64,000 nucleotides of DNA from Zonotrichia leucophrys gambelii. Lineage: Eukaryota; Chordata; Aves; Passeriformes; Passerellidae. Each line of letters begins with the position of its first letter. The first letter of the stretch is position 1. The position numbers were made by a program, and so were the translations under genes. The notes below the pieces were generated by a model. That model did no database searches and was not told the origin of the DNA. It was given only the letters and a program-made list of their open reading frames with translations. Below, piece by piece: positions 36,791 to 59,755 of this stretch. Where the stretch lies: assembly GCF_028769735.1 (NCBI RefSeq), contig NC_088170.1, forward strand, positions 51,989,585-52,053,584. Reading direction: 5' to 3'.

Positions 36791-39000
36791 TCAGAAAAAA
36801 AACCCAAAAACACTGACCCAAATGACTCAAATGACAAGCATATTTAAAGCAGCTTTCAAAAAAGAAACAAAAATTCTGCTTCAAAAATTAGGAGTTTAAA
36901 TAAGCTAACATGATAAGCACATAGATAATTCAGGAAAATTCAACCACAGCCAAACAGTAAAATGAAAATTGAACTGGGAACTACACAGGTGAGTAATGGA
37001 AACATAAAAATGACAGCAAGCACCTTCCACAAGGGAAGAGACTTTTTATGAAAGTGTAAGATAATTGTCTTGTAGCTGTGCTAATGTACCTATCAAAGTG
37101 ACATAGTTTTATCATTTCCTACTTTAACAGAACCTAACTCACATATTAAGCCTTATCCCTCAAAAATGTTTAAAAATATATTAGGAATTCCACTACTTTT
37201 GGATTATATTGCCCTGCATTATACTGGTGTAGGCAAACAATCTACTAAGATGAGAAAATTAGCTCTAAGATACAAAAACATTTTTTTCTGCTTTTCAAGA
37301 TGCAGAAGTTACCAGTCTTGTTTTGAAGCCAAGAATGCCTACAGTTTGCTGGCCATTTCCAATCACTGTGGGTCAGTCCACAGCTGTGCAGGCACTCAGT
37401 TTCAAAGGCATCCTCCACACTTTTCAGTATGTTTCTCCAAGACGAAATTTCTTTCTGAAAGTCACAGTCAAAACATAACTGACTCTGCATTGCTGTGATC
37501 AGTTACTTGCCTTAACATTTACACAGAGAAAACAATGAAAGCAAACATCCTACCACTGCACCCAGATAAGGTAATTGTTAACTGAAAGCTTGCTGAAAAT
37601 AACTCTTCTAAGTGGAGTATATCCAGTATCACCTTGAATAGCAGAAAAGCAAATTCTGGAGTTAAAATCATGAAATAATGATAATTAAACAGTAACTCAG
37701 AATAGCAAATGCCAGATGAAGTGCAATTTATGAGCTGTTTTCATGTCAAAACAATGACCTGCACAAACTGAAGATTCCAGCCCGAGCTTCAGGACATTAC
37801 TGACACGTAAGAAAACAGTCCTTTCGGTCTTTTCAGTGTCAAACACCCTTTTCACAATGCCTAATTTGTTCACATATGCAAGTGATCCTTGAGGAAGCAA
37901 ATGGCAATATTTATGTACAGAGATTTAATAAAAGAGACCAGAGTCACAATCTGTTCAGTTCTGAGCAGGTTAACAAAGTCATGCACCTTGTTTTCCTAAC
38001 TTATACTAATGGGAACAAGTACTCTGAAACAGCACAGACACCCAACCCTAAACCTGAGTCAACCCACCACCTAATGCACTACCAGTTTAACACCATGCAG
38101 AGAAACGTCTCACTGAATTTGGAAAGACATTACCACTTCTATACCTGAGACAAATTACTGATCTCCTTATCTGTCAGCATCATGAATGTATTTTTGATAG
38201 AAAATGCAGCTTTACACACTTAAAGGATGATGCGTCCATTTTAGGCTTGTTCATTCTCAGGTAGTTGCTTCTTCAGAGAGTAGCAGTTGAAACTTAGATG
38301 GTATGTTGTGAAGGAAGCTGATTACAATTTACACATCCATTTCAGTCTAAGATCCACCCCACCTGCCTGGCCACAAGACAGTAACTCAAAAAATCCCTTT
38401 GTTTGCTGCAGAAAGTCACAAGCTGAGAACTATAAAACCACAACATCCTGGAGAAGAAAACATCTGAGCAACAGAGTGAAAAAATGTAAGCACGTGTACA
38501 CTAAAGGTCTGCTGCAAACCTTGGACTGCACTTTTTGGTCTCTGCTCTGCCACTGAGCCCACTCAGCTCTTTCAGATAACATCAACAGCTGTGGAAGATC
38601 ATCAAAGCAGACTGTTTTGCCCTTAATAAAGGAGATGACTGTCAGGCTCAAAACATATAAGTAATGTGCAAGAGCAAATCCAGCTCAGCCAAGAGAGCTG
38701 AATCAGCTAGCACTGGAAAGGCTTGTGGCTTGTGCTGAGAACACAGAGCAAGTACATCCAAGCTGCCTTAGACTGAAACGGCAGGAAAGCATCAAAACAA
38801 AAAATGCCAGTATTATCACAGCCTGTCTTCTTCAGAATTTTATTCTACAAGGGTAACAACAAGAGTTCCTTAGTTAAGGAAGAGATTCCTTTACAAGGAA
38901 CCAAAGGCCAACATGAGCAGTGCTTGCCAAAAATACAGCAAGGGTAGACCACCAGTGTGAAGTGTTCACTCCACAAATGCCAAATTTTTAATTAAAAAAA
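36791..39000. other. Intergenic, no gene recognised
   Basis: AT-rich sequence downstream of the likely ZNF800 poly(A) site. The only reading frames are short (80-110 codons) and lack domains. Confidence 0.45.
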
Positions 39001-42000
39001 AAAAACATTTATTACAACAGAATACTACAAAGAACTAGCTTCAATGATCAACAAATAAACCTTTACAAAATGCAAACAATGTAATTCCCAACTGTGGAGT
39101 GACAGATATCCCAAGTTTACAAACACAACATCTTTTTGTTTATGCCCACTTAAAAATAATTTCCAGTCTGCTTTATTTTCCATCAAATACAGTACACATT
39201 TATCCAAACAAAAGCATGTACATTCAATATAGAACACTTTGAGCAAAGCTACAATCTTAGTTCCCATTCACAGTATTTTTAGTGCAATGCACTAACAGGG
39301 CCAAATAGTTCTCTATCCATAAAAGTATTTTTACTCCTGATCTTGTGATCAACATTTAGATATATTTTATACAAAAAAGTATATATGAACACGAGGCACC
39401 TCCCTAAGTAAGGGAGTGAACCGATATAAAAAACATGGTATTTCATCTGATGTACAATACCTTTCAAATTGTAGCAATTTGACACAAATCACTAAACAAA
39501 ATATTTTCTAAAAGGTAAAAAATAAACAAAAACAAACAAACAAAAAAAAAACCCGAAACAAAACCCATGATTGCATGAAACCTGCCAAGAACTTCATAAT
39601 GGTAGGCATGCAACTTTTTTACTACAATCTTGATTAGAAGATTAAAAAAAGGATATCTAAACATTTTCCAATTACACAAAGTCAAGTGTTACCCATAGTG
39701 GTCATTTATGATTTTGAGAGAAAATATATTTTGAGTATCTCCCAAACTATCCTCCCTTTTTATTACTATTTAATGAATTAAGCTAACATTATAAGTGGTT
39801 GTGCACAGATTGTCTATAATACATCAGCAAATATTCACTACCTTCATATTAACATTAGTGTGTTGATCTTTCAAAAATAAACTGAAAAAATAAACTGCAA
39901 CTATCATTAAAGTGCTTGTGTATACTTTTTTTTTAAAATTAAGGAATAGAGGAATGTGGATATTCTTGTAAACTTTCTAGATGTTTACAAAGTTTTCCTG
40001 TGAACCACATATGGAAACAAAATGGAGGTCCTTGAAGCAACTTAGCACAGTGAAATTCAGAATGTCCTTGAACTGGGAAATTAGTCAGCATGAACCAACT
40101 GAATTCATGGCAAATACTAAAAATTAGCAGAATTCAGCCAATAAACACTACATTGTTTGCTCTGATACATTCATTTGTAATAAATTTAAAACAGTGTATA
40201 ATACAACGTTTACCAAAGTAGGATATCACATCAAAGTTTGAGCTGTCCATCAATTAGCACTGCCAGGGAGGGCCAGTATGCATGATGAATTTTCTGAAGA
40301 TTTCCTAAATGAGGAAAATCCACCTTCTTCCAAAGCTGCTGCTCATTAACTTGTCTCTGGTGTACTCTTGTTCAATTTCAGGAAGTTTGTTCTATACTGG
40401 GTCAAACTACAACTACATAGAGATAACTGCTAATTTAGAACCACGTGCATTTCACTTCAACTACTTCAGTGCTTTGGGAAGTGGTACTGTCCCACAAGCA
40501 GTCAGAATGATTCTTAATATTGTAAGAAAAACAGCTTATGAAAGTATTTCCTCCTTATAGTACCATTATCAAGAATTAGCAGTTCCACCAACAAACTAAA
40601 GTCCTTTTCATTCAAATGAACTTCAAACTTTCCGAACATCACTTGAACCTATCTGAAGAGAAATGGGAATAAATTAATACTTCGAGTTCACCCATATAAT
40701 CCTCTTTTAAACTACACAACATAAATAATTTACAAGGTTAAATTTTCAATTCTTATTCAAAATGCATAAGTCACTCCCCCCTCTAGAATTCAGCATAATT
40801 CAGGGTTCAACTCAGTTCATTTTTGAAGTTCTGCCTAATTTGGTCAGGATTTATTAGAAAGCCAAGAAAGCACCACATCACAATTTAATATAACTAGGTG
40901 GTTATTCACTGTGAAAGCTGAACCCAAATCAAATCACCTCCCAGAAAACAGCATTTCAGAGCTGAAATACAGAACAAGGCACGTATACTTTGCTCTTTTT
41001 TGCCAAATATGCTAGAATGATTCTGCATAAGGACGTTAAAAACTCCTAAAATTATCACTACAGTCTCTCTTCATCATAGTTTTTTGTACAATCCCCAACC
41101 TTCAGCCATCAGTTGGTCAGTTTGAAACACAAAGTGACTGCACACAAATATTTTCTTTTTTAAAAGGTCCTCTAAAAATAGGCCATGGCAAGGCCTATGG
41201 AAAACTGAGTAGCTACAAATACAACCCCTCCAAGTGTAAAAAATTCCGAGAGCACCACATAAGCAAAAGTTTAAAAATTCTAGGCCAGACTTCAGTACAT
41301 ACCAATGCTTAAAGCAAAAACTTTGATAAGATTGGAACAATTTAAAAAACTAAATGACCAAAAGTCTCCAAACCTGGGCTTATATAAATAAGCATTAAAA
41401 GAATGGAATTCTGAATTTGGTGACTTCAACGGTCTTTGCAGACACCTAACCCATAATGATTTTAAATCAAAGCAACTAAACAACCAAATTACATTTAAAA
41501 ACCTGCTCTGTGCACTTTTGTTGACAATGTGTGGGCAATGCACATTAAAATAAAAATTTAAATTAACAAATGCTAATTCCATTAAGTTCATAGAAATTTT
41601 TGTTATCAGCTTTTACTTTAGTACTTTTAGAACTTCTTCAAGTGGCTGCAGCAAAGTTAATTATATGAGTTAAGTTATTCAAACAATACAAAATTACAGT
41701 TAATTTTTAAAAAATACTACTTTAAAAATGTACTTATATTAGCTTTATTACAGCAGATGCCTTAAGACAGTTTAAAGAGTTGACTTAGTACACTTTAATC
41801 TACATTCCATCTTTCTACAATGACAAATTTAATTTTAACTCTTTTCCAAAATGCTAAAAAATAAACAAATTTGTCATCTACTTTTGCATTTTAACCACTA
41901 AACCATAAAATATATGGGAAAATATGTTTTCAGCAATAAATCAACAACAGCAAAAGAAATGCAGTGGTATTGTTGGTTTGTTTTTTTTTTAAAAAAAGAC

Positions 42001-42020
42001 AAAACACTTTTTCTTTTTCC
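39001..42020 (-). other. ZNF800: Probable ZNF800 3' UTR
   Basis: AT-rich, stop-filled sequence directly after the ZNF800 stop codon. Minus-strand poly(A) signals AATAAA occur at 41749-41744 and 39013-39008. The latter is followed by a T-run and then GT-rich sequence, so it is the better distal candidate. Alternative short and long transcripts are likely. The end point is inferred, not seen. Confidence 0.45.
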
Positions 42021-52363
<10,343 letters not shown>

Positions 52364-52390
52364 TTTCCGTGCGCAAGACCTACTTTCCTT

Positions 52391-52396
52391 CTACAT
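52391..52396 (-). promoter_or_regulatory. Candidate start-stop uORF in ZNF800 leader
   Basis: On the minus strand ATG is followed at once by TAG, 27 nt before the main ATG. It lies inside the leader if the exon starts at 52413. The start context is weak (T at -3, T at +4). Such minimal uORFs can stall scanning ribosomes and lower main-frame translation; that effect here is inference. Confidence 0.45.
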
Positions 52397-52975
52397 CCAG
52401 CAGCTCGTTTCTGCTAAAATAAGCAAATTAGCGGTCACTGCCGAAGCGCAAGGGGCTCAGGAGCGCGCCATCCCCGCACTTCCTACGGCCGGGCAGGCCG
52501 GAGCAGCGGCACCCCTGGCGCAGGAGAAAGTCCCATTGTTTTCGGCAGGTCTCACGACGCCCTCTGCAACGGCGGCGGCGAGCACGGCCCCGCTCCCGCC
52601 CCGCCGCCACCTGCGCCTCGGCCGCGGGCAGAGCCCCAGGCCGCCGCCCTGCCCGCCCGGCCCGGCCCGGCCGCACGGCCCCGCGCCCCCTCCATGGTGG
52701 CCCCGCCGCGCTCTATCCCCACCTCGCAGCCTCGTCCCGCAGCCCCGCGGTGGGACGGCGTCCCTGGGGTCCCGTGGGGAGAGCCGCGCTCCCGGCACCC
52801 GGGGCAGCCGCGCTCCCGCCGCCGGGCCGGGCGCTCCGCGGCGCTACCGGAGCCGGAGCGGGGCGCGCCCGCCACGCGCGGCCGGGCGGGAGGGGCGCGC
52901 GGCCGCAGGTGACAGCGGGCGCCGACGCCGGGACGGGGCGGGAGCGACGGGCGGGCGCCGCGGGCCGGCCCTACC

Positions 52976-53060
52976 TGGAGAGGACGGGCGGCTTCTCTCT
53001 TCCCGAATTAAACTTTATTCGCCCCTGTCCCGCCAGAGCGGCGGCCGCTGACCCCGGAGC
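52976..53060 (-). other. ZNF800: Candidate untranslated first exon of ZNF800
   Basis: The 3' end is set by a good donor (GTAGGG, GT at 52974-52973) and lies 560 bp upstream of the next acceptor at 52414. The 5' edge is a guess from the motif cluster. No ATG with a long frame is seen in it. Confidence 0.5.
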
Positions 53061-53076
53061 CGGATGGGCACGGGGG

Positions 53077-53085
53077 CAGGAAGTG
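53077..53085 (+). promoter_or_regulatory. ETS/GABPA-type site
   Basis: CAGGAAGTG matches the ETS-family core (GGAA with consensus flanks), common near CpG-island transcription starts. Confidence 0.55.
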
Positions 53086-53109
53086 ACTGCGGTCCTGACG
53101 GCGAGAGCC

Positions 53110-53127
53110 CGCGCAGTGCGCAGGCGC
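53110..53127. promoter_or_regulatory. NRF1-like GCGCA half-sites
   Basis: Overlapping GCGCA and TGCGCAGGCGC elements, close to the NRF1 palindrome with one mismatch, 25-50 bp from the ETS site. Confidence 0.45.
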
Positions 53128-53514
53128 CGCTCCCCGGCCTGGCCGCACAGGTGCCGGGCGGCGGGGGCGGCCCGGCCCGCGGGGCTGTGGCGGGGCGCGG
53201 GAGGAGCCCCGGGCGGGCTGAGGCGCAGCGTCGGGCACGGGACCGAGCCGCCGGCGGGAACCCGCGCTGTCTTTGTCCCGGCGGGGAGAAAGGCCCGCGC
53301 TGACCGCCCGTGCATCCTTGGCGCACCGGTGCCGGGACGCACGTGGGAGCAGCCAACATCCCTGGAGCTGGCATTTCTGCCCCCTTGCAGCCTGGTCTGC
53401 GCCCTTACAGTGTAAAAAAAATATGAACTGTTATAAACAAAAAATCTGCCAATATTTTTTGTGAGAAAAGAGTTACAAAGACTAGTCAGACCAGAGTTAC
53501 TGCTGGGGTGCTGC

Positions 53515-54107
53515 TTGTCTGTTATGATAATTACAAGTCGTTGTCGTTAATAACTCTATTTTGTATCAATAAAGGCCCTGCCCAGGGCTGGGTTGAAAGC
53601 TCTTCTCCGAGACGGTGAAGGGCGTAGACCTCCCCAGACAGTGAGGAGAAAAGACCAAACGTAGGAGGGGGGGACATGCAAAATAACCCCAAGACCAGCA
53701 TGCCATGAGAAGCTACTGCTCCGAGCTTGCTAAAAAGACCCCCAAACAACGAGCCAATACAGAGTTGGGAAATTAGAGTGATGTCTAAACGTGAGGAACG
53801 GAGTGCTGAGCCTGCGGAGATGCTGGAGACCTTCGTGGCCTCACCCTGAGCTTGGGAGTCGTGCCGAAGCCAGGAGCTGGAGGGGGGGAGGCTGCGGAGT
53901 TGAAAACCCAGGGTCATGCCCAAGGCTCCCACGAGTATTGGACCCCCAGTTCTGCCCCTATTGAACAAAGCTGCCCATATCTTCCTCCTCCGAGTCACCC
54001 TGGGAGAGATGACGGAGACTGCAGACCTGTCCAACTGCCCAATCTTGAGCTGATCACTTTTAATAAAGGCATTTAAAGGAGAAAAAGTCTCCTGCCTTAT
54101 TTATTTC
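53515..54107 (+). mobile_element. Probable solo LTR or LTR-like element
   Basis: A GC-richer block starting near TGTTATGATA (53520) and ending near CCTTATTTATTTCA. It has AATAAAGG polyadenylation-like signals at about 53569 and 54061 and a U5-like tail after the second. Composition and signals resemble an avian ERV LTR, but the ends are approximate and no target-site duplication was found. A 167-codon minus-strand frame across it (53531-54034) is not supported as a gene. It lies only a few hundred bases upstream of the ZNF800 CpG island. Confidence 0.45.
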
Positions 54108-55662
54108 ATGAACCAAACCACTAATAGACCTACCAAAGAAAAGTGTAGGTTAATGTTTTGAACACTTGAAGGAAAAGCTCGTATTTTGAAAGATAATTGT
54201 GTGATGTCTATGCCAAATATCGGCCACAGGACGTTGGTGCAGTGCAGTGGGTGGCAGGGCAGCTGGTGTCTCCAGACACGTTTCCACAGAGGCCTGTGCT
54301 GCCTTAGTGCGCTTCTGTGGGCACCTCGGGTTGTTGAGTAGGTGATACTTGGCTTTTGCCAAAGGAAAGGTAAGATTAAGTCTTCATACACCTAACCAAC
54401 AACTTCTGCTGTTGGAGAAAAAGCTGTAAGATAATGTCAGGAATAAGCACATCATCGCAGGAAAAAATACTTGGTGATGGTACTAACACAAAAACAATCT
54501 GTGAAGCTTTGGCTTGTAATAACATTACTTAATGGAGATAGGACTGATGGTTTGAGACAAAATTCCAAGTCACATTACAGTCAGTGTGACAGTAAGATGT
54601 CTCACACTTTCTCAAGTCAGCCATGGAGAGACCTTACCATCTGTGGCCATCAACTTGTGCACAACAATGTCTTCTTTTAAAATATGGACATTAGTTTAAT
54701 CAATACATCTTTTTCCAAAGCAACATGAGACCAAATTCAAACTCCATCAGTTGCATTTGGATTTTGGTTAAAAAACTGGAAACCCCTTAAGTGTCAGAGA
54801 ATAGTTCAAACAGCTGAGTAGACCAAATAGTATCTTAACTCTGAGGTAGAGCAGAACTCAGTTGAAACCTTTGTGTCAGACAGCCCAACACAGGTCATTG
54901 TGTATGTCCAGAGGTGCTCTCACCTTGAGTTTAGCTCCATCCTGAGCTCTGCTGTGTTTTAGACACACAGCGGAAGAGGCATAATCTCTACCAGCTGTGT
55001 TCAGCCTGTGTAGAGAGCACTTGGATAAAACTGTAAGGCTCATGGGTAACAAAGTGCAATGAACACAGCTGTCAGCTCTAGTTCTGCACAACAGCCTGCT
55101 TACTGACTGTTGTACTTGCATGAGAAGTATTGAACTTAGAGAATTAATATTCCCCACCTCCCAGGAGACGTGGGAGTCAGGCTCAGAAATGATCTTACAT
55201 TTTCACTGATGACACTGCACTACGGATATTGAAATAATAGGGTTAATAGCAGTTTAACTTTGCATCTTGGACATTTACTATGAGCATTGGTAGCCATGTC
55301 ACCAATACAATTTTACTGAGTGATCAAAAAGTAAGAAAGGAAAAATCAACCAGCAAATCATAATCCAGCAATGGAAATCTAGAGTCTTTTGGCTGTATTT
55401 GGGTTTCTGTGTTTAGCCACTCTCAGGATTTTTTCCTCCCTCTAATCCAATATATTATGCCTACGTGGCAAGATTTTGCTAGTGACTGGCCTGTAAGAGT
55501 GGCTTGTCTGAGAAGCTTCTGGAAGCTTCCCTCATGTAGCCGAGCTAATGCCAGCCAACTCCAAGATAGACCCACCACTGGTCAAGGCTGAGTGAGTCAA
55601 TGATGATAATAATGCCTCTGTGATGAGATGTTTAAGAAAAAAAGTTACTGCACAGAAGTAAT
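54108..55662. other. Intergenic, no gene recognised
   Basis: AT-rich; only short frames without domains. Confidence 0.45.
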
Positions 55663-56486
55663 TGTGGCCAGAGAAGAGAGGAGTGAGAATATGTGAGAAA
55701 CAGCCCTGCAGACACCAAGGTCAGCGAAGGAAGATGGGGAGGCAGGAGGTGCTCCAGGCCCCAGAGCTGGGATTCCCCTGGTGCAGCCCATGGGGAGGCA
55801 GCTGTGCCCCTGCAGCCCAGGGAGGAGCAGGGGGAGCAGAGATCCACCTGCAGCCCTGGAGGAGCCCAGCCCAGAGCAGGTGGGTGCCCAGAGGAGGCTG
55901 TGACCCTGTGGGAAGCTCACCCTGGCAGGTTCCTGTCAGGACATGTGGCCTGTGGAGAAAGGAGCCCATGCTAGAGCAGGTTTGCCAGCAGGACTTGTGA
56001 TCCTATGGGGGACTCATGCTGGAGCAAGTTTGTTCCTGAAGGATTTCTCCTCCGTTGAAAAAAGGACCCACGCTGAAGCAGTTCATGAAGAACTGCAGCC
56101 TGTGGGAAGGACTCCTCTCCCTGAGGAGGAAGCAGCAGCAGAAATAATGTGATGAACTGACCATAACAATATTAACCACCTGTCCCTGTGCACCACTCCT
56201 GGGGAGTAGGTAAAGATTTGGGAAGAGAGTTAATCCCTGGAAGGAGGAAAAAGTAGGGAAAATGTGGTTTCAACATTTAATTTTACTTCTCATTATGCTA
56301 CTCTGATTTTGATTGTGTGCAATTGATTTCTCCAAGCTGGGTCTGTTTTGCCCGTGACACTGACAGATCTCTCCCCATCCTTACTTCAACTCATGAGATT
56401 TCATTATTTTTGCCCTCCCCTGTGCAGTTGAGGAGGGAAAGGATAGAGCAGCTTTAGAGGGCAACTGGCATCCAGACAGTGCCAAT
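55663..56486 (+). mobile_element. Avian ERVL-type solo LTR (degraded)
   Basis: Strong resemblance to a widespread bird ERVL LTR. It has a TGTGG start, then repeated units built on gctggagcag and cctgtggg phrases (about 55840-56110), a tgatgaactgacca segment, the tctcattatgctactctga block, and the U5-like end ttgaggagggaaagg...gagcagcttt...ggcatccagacag. It is diverged by many substitutions and small deletions. No internal region is attached. Confidence 0.75.
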
Positions 56487-57130
56487 GGCCATTCTTTCTT
56501 GTCCTTTTCCTATTCATCTTCAAAAAAGTGAGAAGTTCCTCCTTCTTAATAACCCTCCATTCAGTGAAGCATTGGGATTATGTCCTCTTAATGTTCTCTT
56601 CAGGATGAAGTTCCTTTTGCCTCTCCCTCTGTCACATGCTCCAACCCCTGGAACTACCTTCTTCTGGATACTTTTAATCTTCTAAGTATTCCTTTCCTAC
56701 TTAGGAGCCCAAACTGGACACAGTGCTGCAGATGTGGCTTCAGGAATGGCAAGTAGAGAATAATCATCTCCCTTAACCCACGGTGATGGTGATGTGGCAC
56801 ACTATAGTGGTAAGTCTTAATTACCTCAAAGTTACAGTATTGACACTCATTTCACTGTTTAACTGGGACCCACAGGTTCTTTTTGCAGAGCTGTTGTCTC
56901 TGTCAGTCAGTCCTCAGCCTATACCAACACTAGGTAGTTTTTGCCCTAGGTGCAAGGCTTTGTCCTGTCTGTTCATTCTCCAGCTTGTTCAAGGTGTCCT
57001 CACAGAGCAACCCTGTCCTCCAGTATGTCAGACACTCCCTCATTTCAGCCACTCATTTCATCATAAAAGGCCATGACATGGGTTATACAAAATGTGCCTT
57101 TCTGCCTTCCCCCTCTCCAATTTTAGAAAT
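56487..57130 (-). mobile_element. CR1 LINE fragment, reverse orientation
   Basis: Reverse complement of a CR1 3' region. Typical phrases occur in order: cccaaactggacacagtgct, then aatcatctccctt, acccacaggttctt, tgcagagctg, cagcctataccaa, ccctaggtgcaaggctttg, ttcattctccagcttgt and caccctgtcctcca-like text. It abuts the ERVL-type LTR, so one may have inserted beside or into the other. Confidence 0.75.
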
Positions 57131-58929
57131 TCCAACTAAGGTCAAGCTCTCTATTGCTGTATTTTTTGGGAGGTGGAAGTGCATATTTTTGGAAGATGGC
57201 CAAACAGCAACTGAATCCTTTTCTATCTTAAACACATTTTCATAACTTTTGTGTTCCATAACTTTTTGTGAACTTTGTGTTCTTAACTTAAGGAAGACCT
57301 TAAATGGTCACTGTTGCATGAATGTGTAAATCTTGGTAATTTAGCTGACGTTGTAACCTCGTTGTGGGTGGAGGGCCCTAATCTGTATATAGCTGTTTAA
57401 CTCCTCACGTAGTTTACAATGGAACTAATTAGTAACAAGGGCAAACAACCACACCCAAATTTTGACCAGTCAGCCAGACATGTGCAAGGCTCTCTGGGAC
57501 AGATAAAAGCTGCCAGCACAGATCAGGTAGTTCCATCTGACTCAGCAGAAGGTGCCTTCAGGAGGGCGCTTGCAGGGTGGAGCCCTTTCAGCCAGTAGCC
57601 AGCCATTGAATATGAGAAATTTGGATCAGGGTAGGAAAGATTCCAGTACAGCTCACTTCACAATACAGTGCTGCAGTTGTTCATCCACGAGGTTAAACTA
57701 ATTGGTACTTAGATCCAATTTGAGTTTCATTATGTGTAAAAACAACAAGCATATGATGTTGCCTGACTTTGAAAAATAGAATATTCTTCTGTAAAATAGG
57801 AACAGTAATTGAAATTTATAATAACTTTCTTTTTGTCTTATATATATAAGATTCAATGAAAATGAAAAAGATTTTTAGAACAATACATTATTCTTCATAC
57901 AATCCATAATTAACTTGTATCCAGGGAATATGGAAATTCACAGTGAAACCAGATACAATGTGAAATGTACAGGATGCATTTGCATATAGCAAAAGTAAGG
58001 ATGAAAATATTTTTGATGCATTTCATGTAAATTCTAGGCACAAAATATATAATTAGGGGAGGGGGTTTGAGTTCAGCTTTCGTTCTCTGGCCAATGTTTT
58101 CAACATAACCAGCAGATTTTGAAGCAGAATCTTTATTTATTCATTGTCTTCTAGAAGACGTGGAACTGGTGAGAAGTTTTGAACTAAGTCTTCTGTTACA
58201 ACTTGATGATCAAATTATTTTTTAATTGTTTCTGGATTGTGAATATGGCTTTGAAAAATGCAAAATTCAGAACAATTTCTCTTAGTTACTGAATTGTGCT
58301 TTCAAAATACATGAAGTATTCTAGCAAGGGAGGTATATTTTTGGTAGAGGATATTGAAGTTTTGTCTCAAACAGTTGTGATAGTAGGTTTAGTATCCACT
58401 GAGAGGTTTTGTCTTGCCAAAGGGCTGGCAGTAACACCTGCTGAGATGCCTTGCCATCTGTTTATACATCTAAGAGCTGTAAGATTTGATTATTAAACTT
58501 TTCCTCATATGCTATGACCACTAACATTTTTTCTGTGTTTGGGATGCATTTTGGATGAAGCACCTGGCTTCACAGTCATTTTTCCTAGGAGAAAATAATT
58601 GTAAGTTGAAATGAATTAATGCTGCAATGCTGCACTGAACAGTTCATTTTTGCAGAGGTGAAGGTAAAGTTGCATTAACCCTGAAGGATCTCATGTGTAA
58701 TATGTGCTAATCAAGAAGTATCACAAATCATAGTCACAAAGTGTTTCACTGCAAATACAGATATTCCAGCATTCCTTAATATATCACTCTTAGTCTATTT
58801 ATTCACTTCATGTGGCTTCATGTAATGTCCTTGCTGAAAGTGTCTCATGAAAACTGTATATTCAGAAACTCCATATTAAACAAATTAATTATTAAAAGTT
58901 GTAACAAATTAAACATAGAAGCCTGAGAG
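57131..58929. other. Intergenic, with a possible LTR-like or promoter-like patch at about 57330-57610
   Basis: Mostly AT-rich. At about 57330-57610 there is a patch with GATAAAAGC (TATA-like), CCACACCC, and a GC-richer downstream segment. It could be a small LTR or an unannotated promoter; nothing decides which. No gene is seen. Confidence 0.35.
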
Positions 58930-59755
58930 AAATTCAGACTCCTTCAAGGGCAGAGAGACCTCAATGAATTAGAAAAATGGATAATCACCAACTGTAGGAA
59001 GTTTAGCAAGCACAAGTGCCAGAATCTGCACCTGAGACAGGGCAATTCTGGTTGTGTGTATGGGCTGGGGAGCAGGAGGCTGGAAAGCAGCACCACAGAA
59101 AGGGGCCTGGGGTCCTGGTCAATGCAGGCTGGATGAGCCAGCAGTGCCCTGGCAGCCAGGAGGGCCAGCCCTGTCCTGGGGTGCCTCAGGCACAGCATCA
59201 CCAGCTGGACAAGGGAGGGGATTGTCCTGCTCTGCTCTGAGCTGGGGCAGCCTCACCTCAAGTGCTGGGGCAGTTTTAGGCACCACATTTTAAAAAATCT
59301 GCTGATTTATCAGAGAGCATCTAAAAGGGGATCACAAGGATGAGGAAGGTTCTGATAGGGAATCCAGATGAGGAGCTGCTGAGATCTCTTGGTCTGTTCA
59401 CCCTGGAGGAGACTGAGGGGAGTCCTCATTGTGGTCTTCAACAACCTCACGAGGGGAAGTGGAGGGACAGACAGATCTCTTGACTCTTGTAAGTCGTGAA
59501 CAGGACTTGGGAGAATGGCATGAAACTGAGTTGGAGATTTTAGTTGGATATCAGGAAAGTTTTTCACCAAGAGGGTGGTCAGGCACTGAAACAGGCTCCC
59601 TTGGGAAATGGTCACAACCCCAACACTGACAGTTCAGGAGGTGCTTGGCCAAACTCCTGCAGATGGTGTGATTCTTGGGGTGTCCTATGCAGAGACAGGA
59701 CTTAGAATCAATCAACCTCATGGGTCCCTTCCAACTCAGCATATTCTATGATTTG
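58930..59755 (+). mobile_element. CR1 LINE 3' fragment with terminal signature
   Basis: Plus-strand CR1 tail. It includes the end of the RT frame remnant (about 58960-59250), the 3' UTR with typical text (accctggaggagactgaggg; gaggtgcttggccaa), and the canonical end gggtcccttccaactcagca followed by ttctatgatt. It is 5'-truncated, as most CR1 copies are, and noncoding. Confidence 0.88.

Larger units (their letters stand above)
52430..53400 (-). promoter_or_regulatory. CpG-island promoter of ZNF800
   Basis: Dense CpG and GC over about 1 kb just upstream of the first coding exon, with no TATA box. A likely untranslated first exon ends at 52975 with the donor CTCCAG|GTAGGG, so transcription probably starts near 53040-53130 and reads leftward. 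An ETS-type motif and NRF1-like sites lie in that zone. The long overlapping frames in this island are GC artefacts. Confidence 0.8.

Noticed and set aside
53531..54034. 167-codon minus-strand frame in the LTR-like block
   Set aside because: No domain match recognised; LTR-like signals on the plus strand explain the block better.
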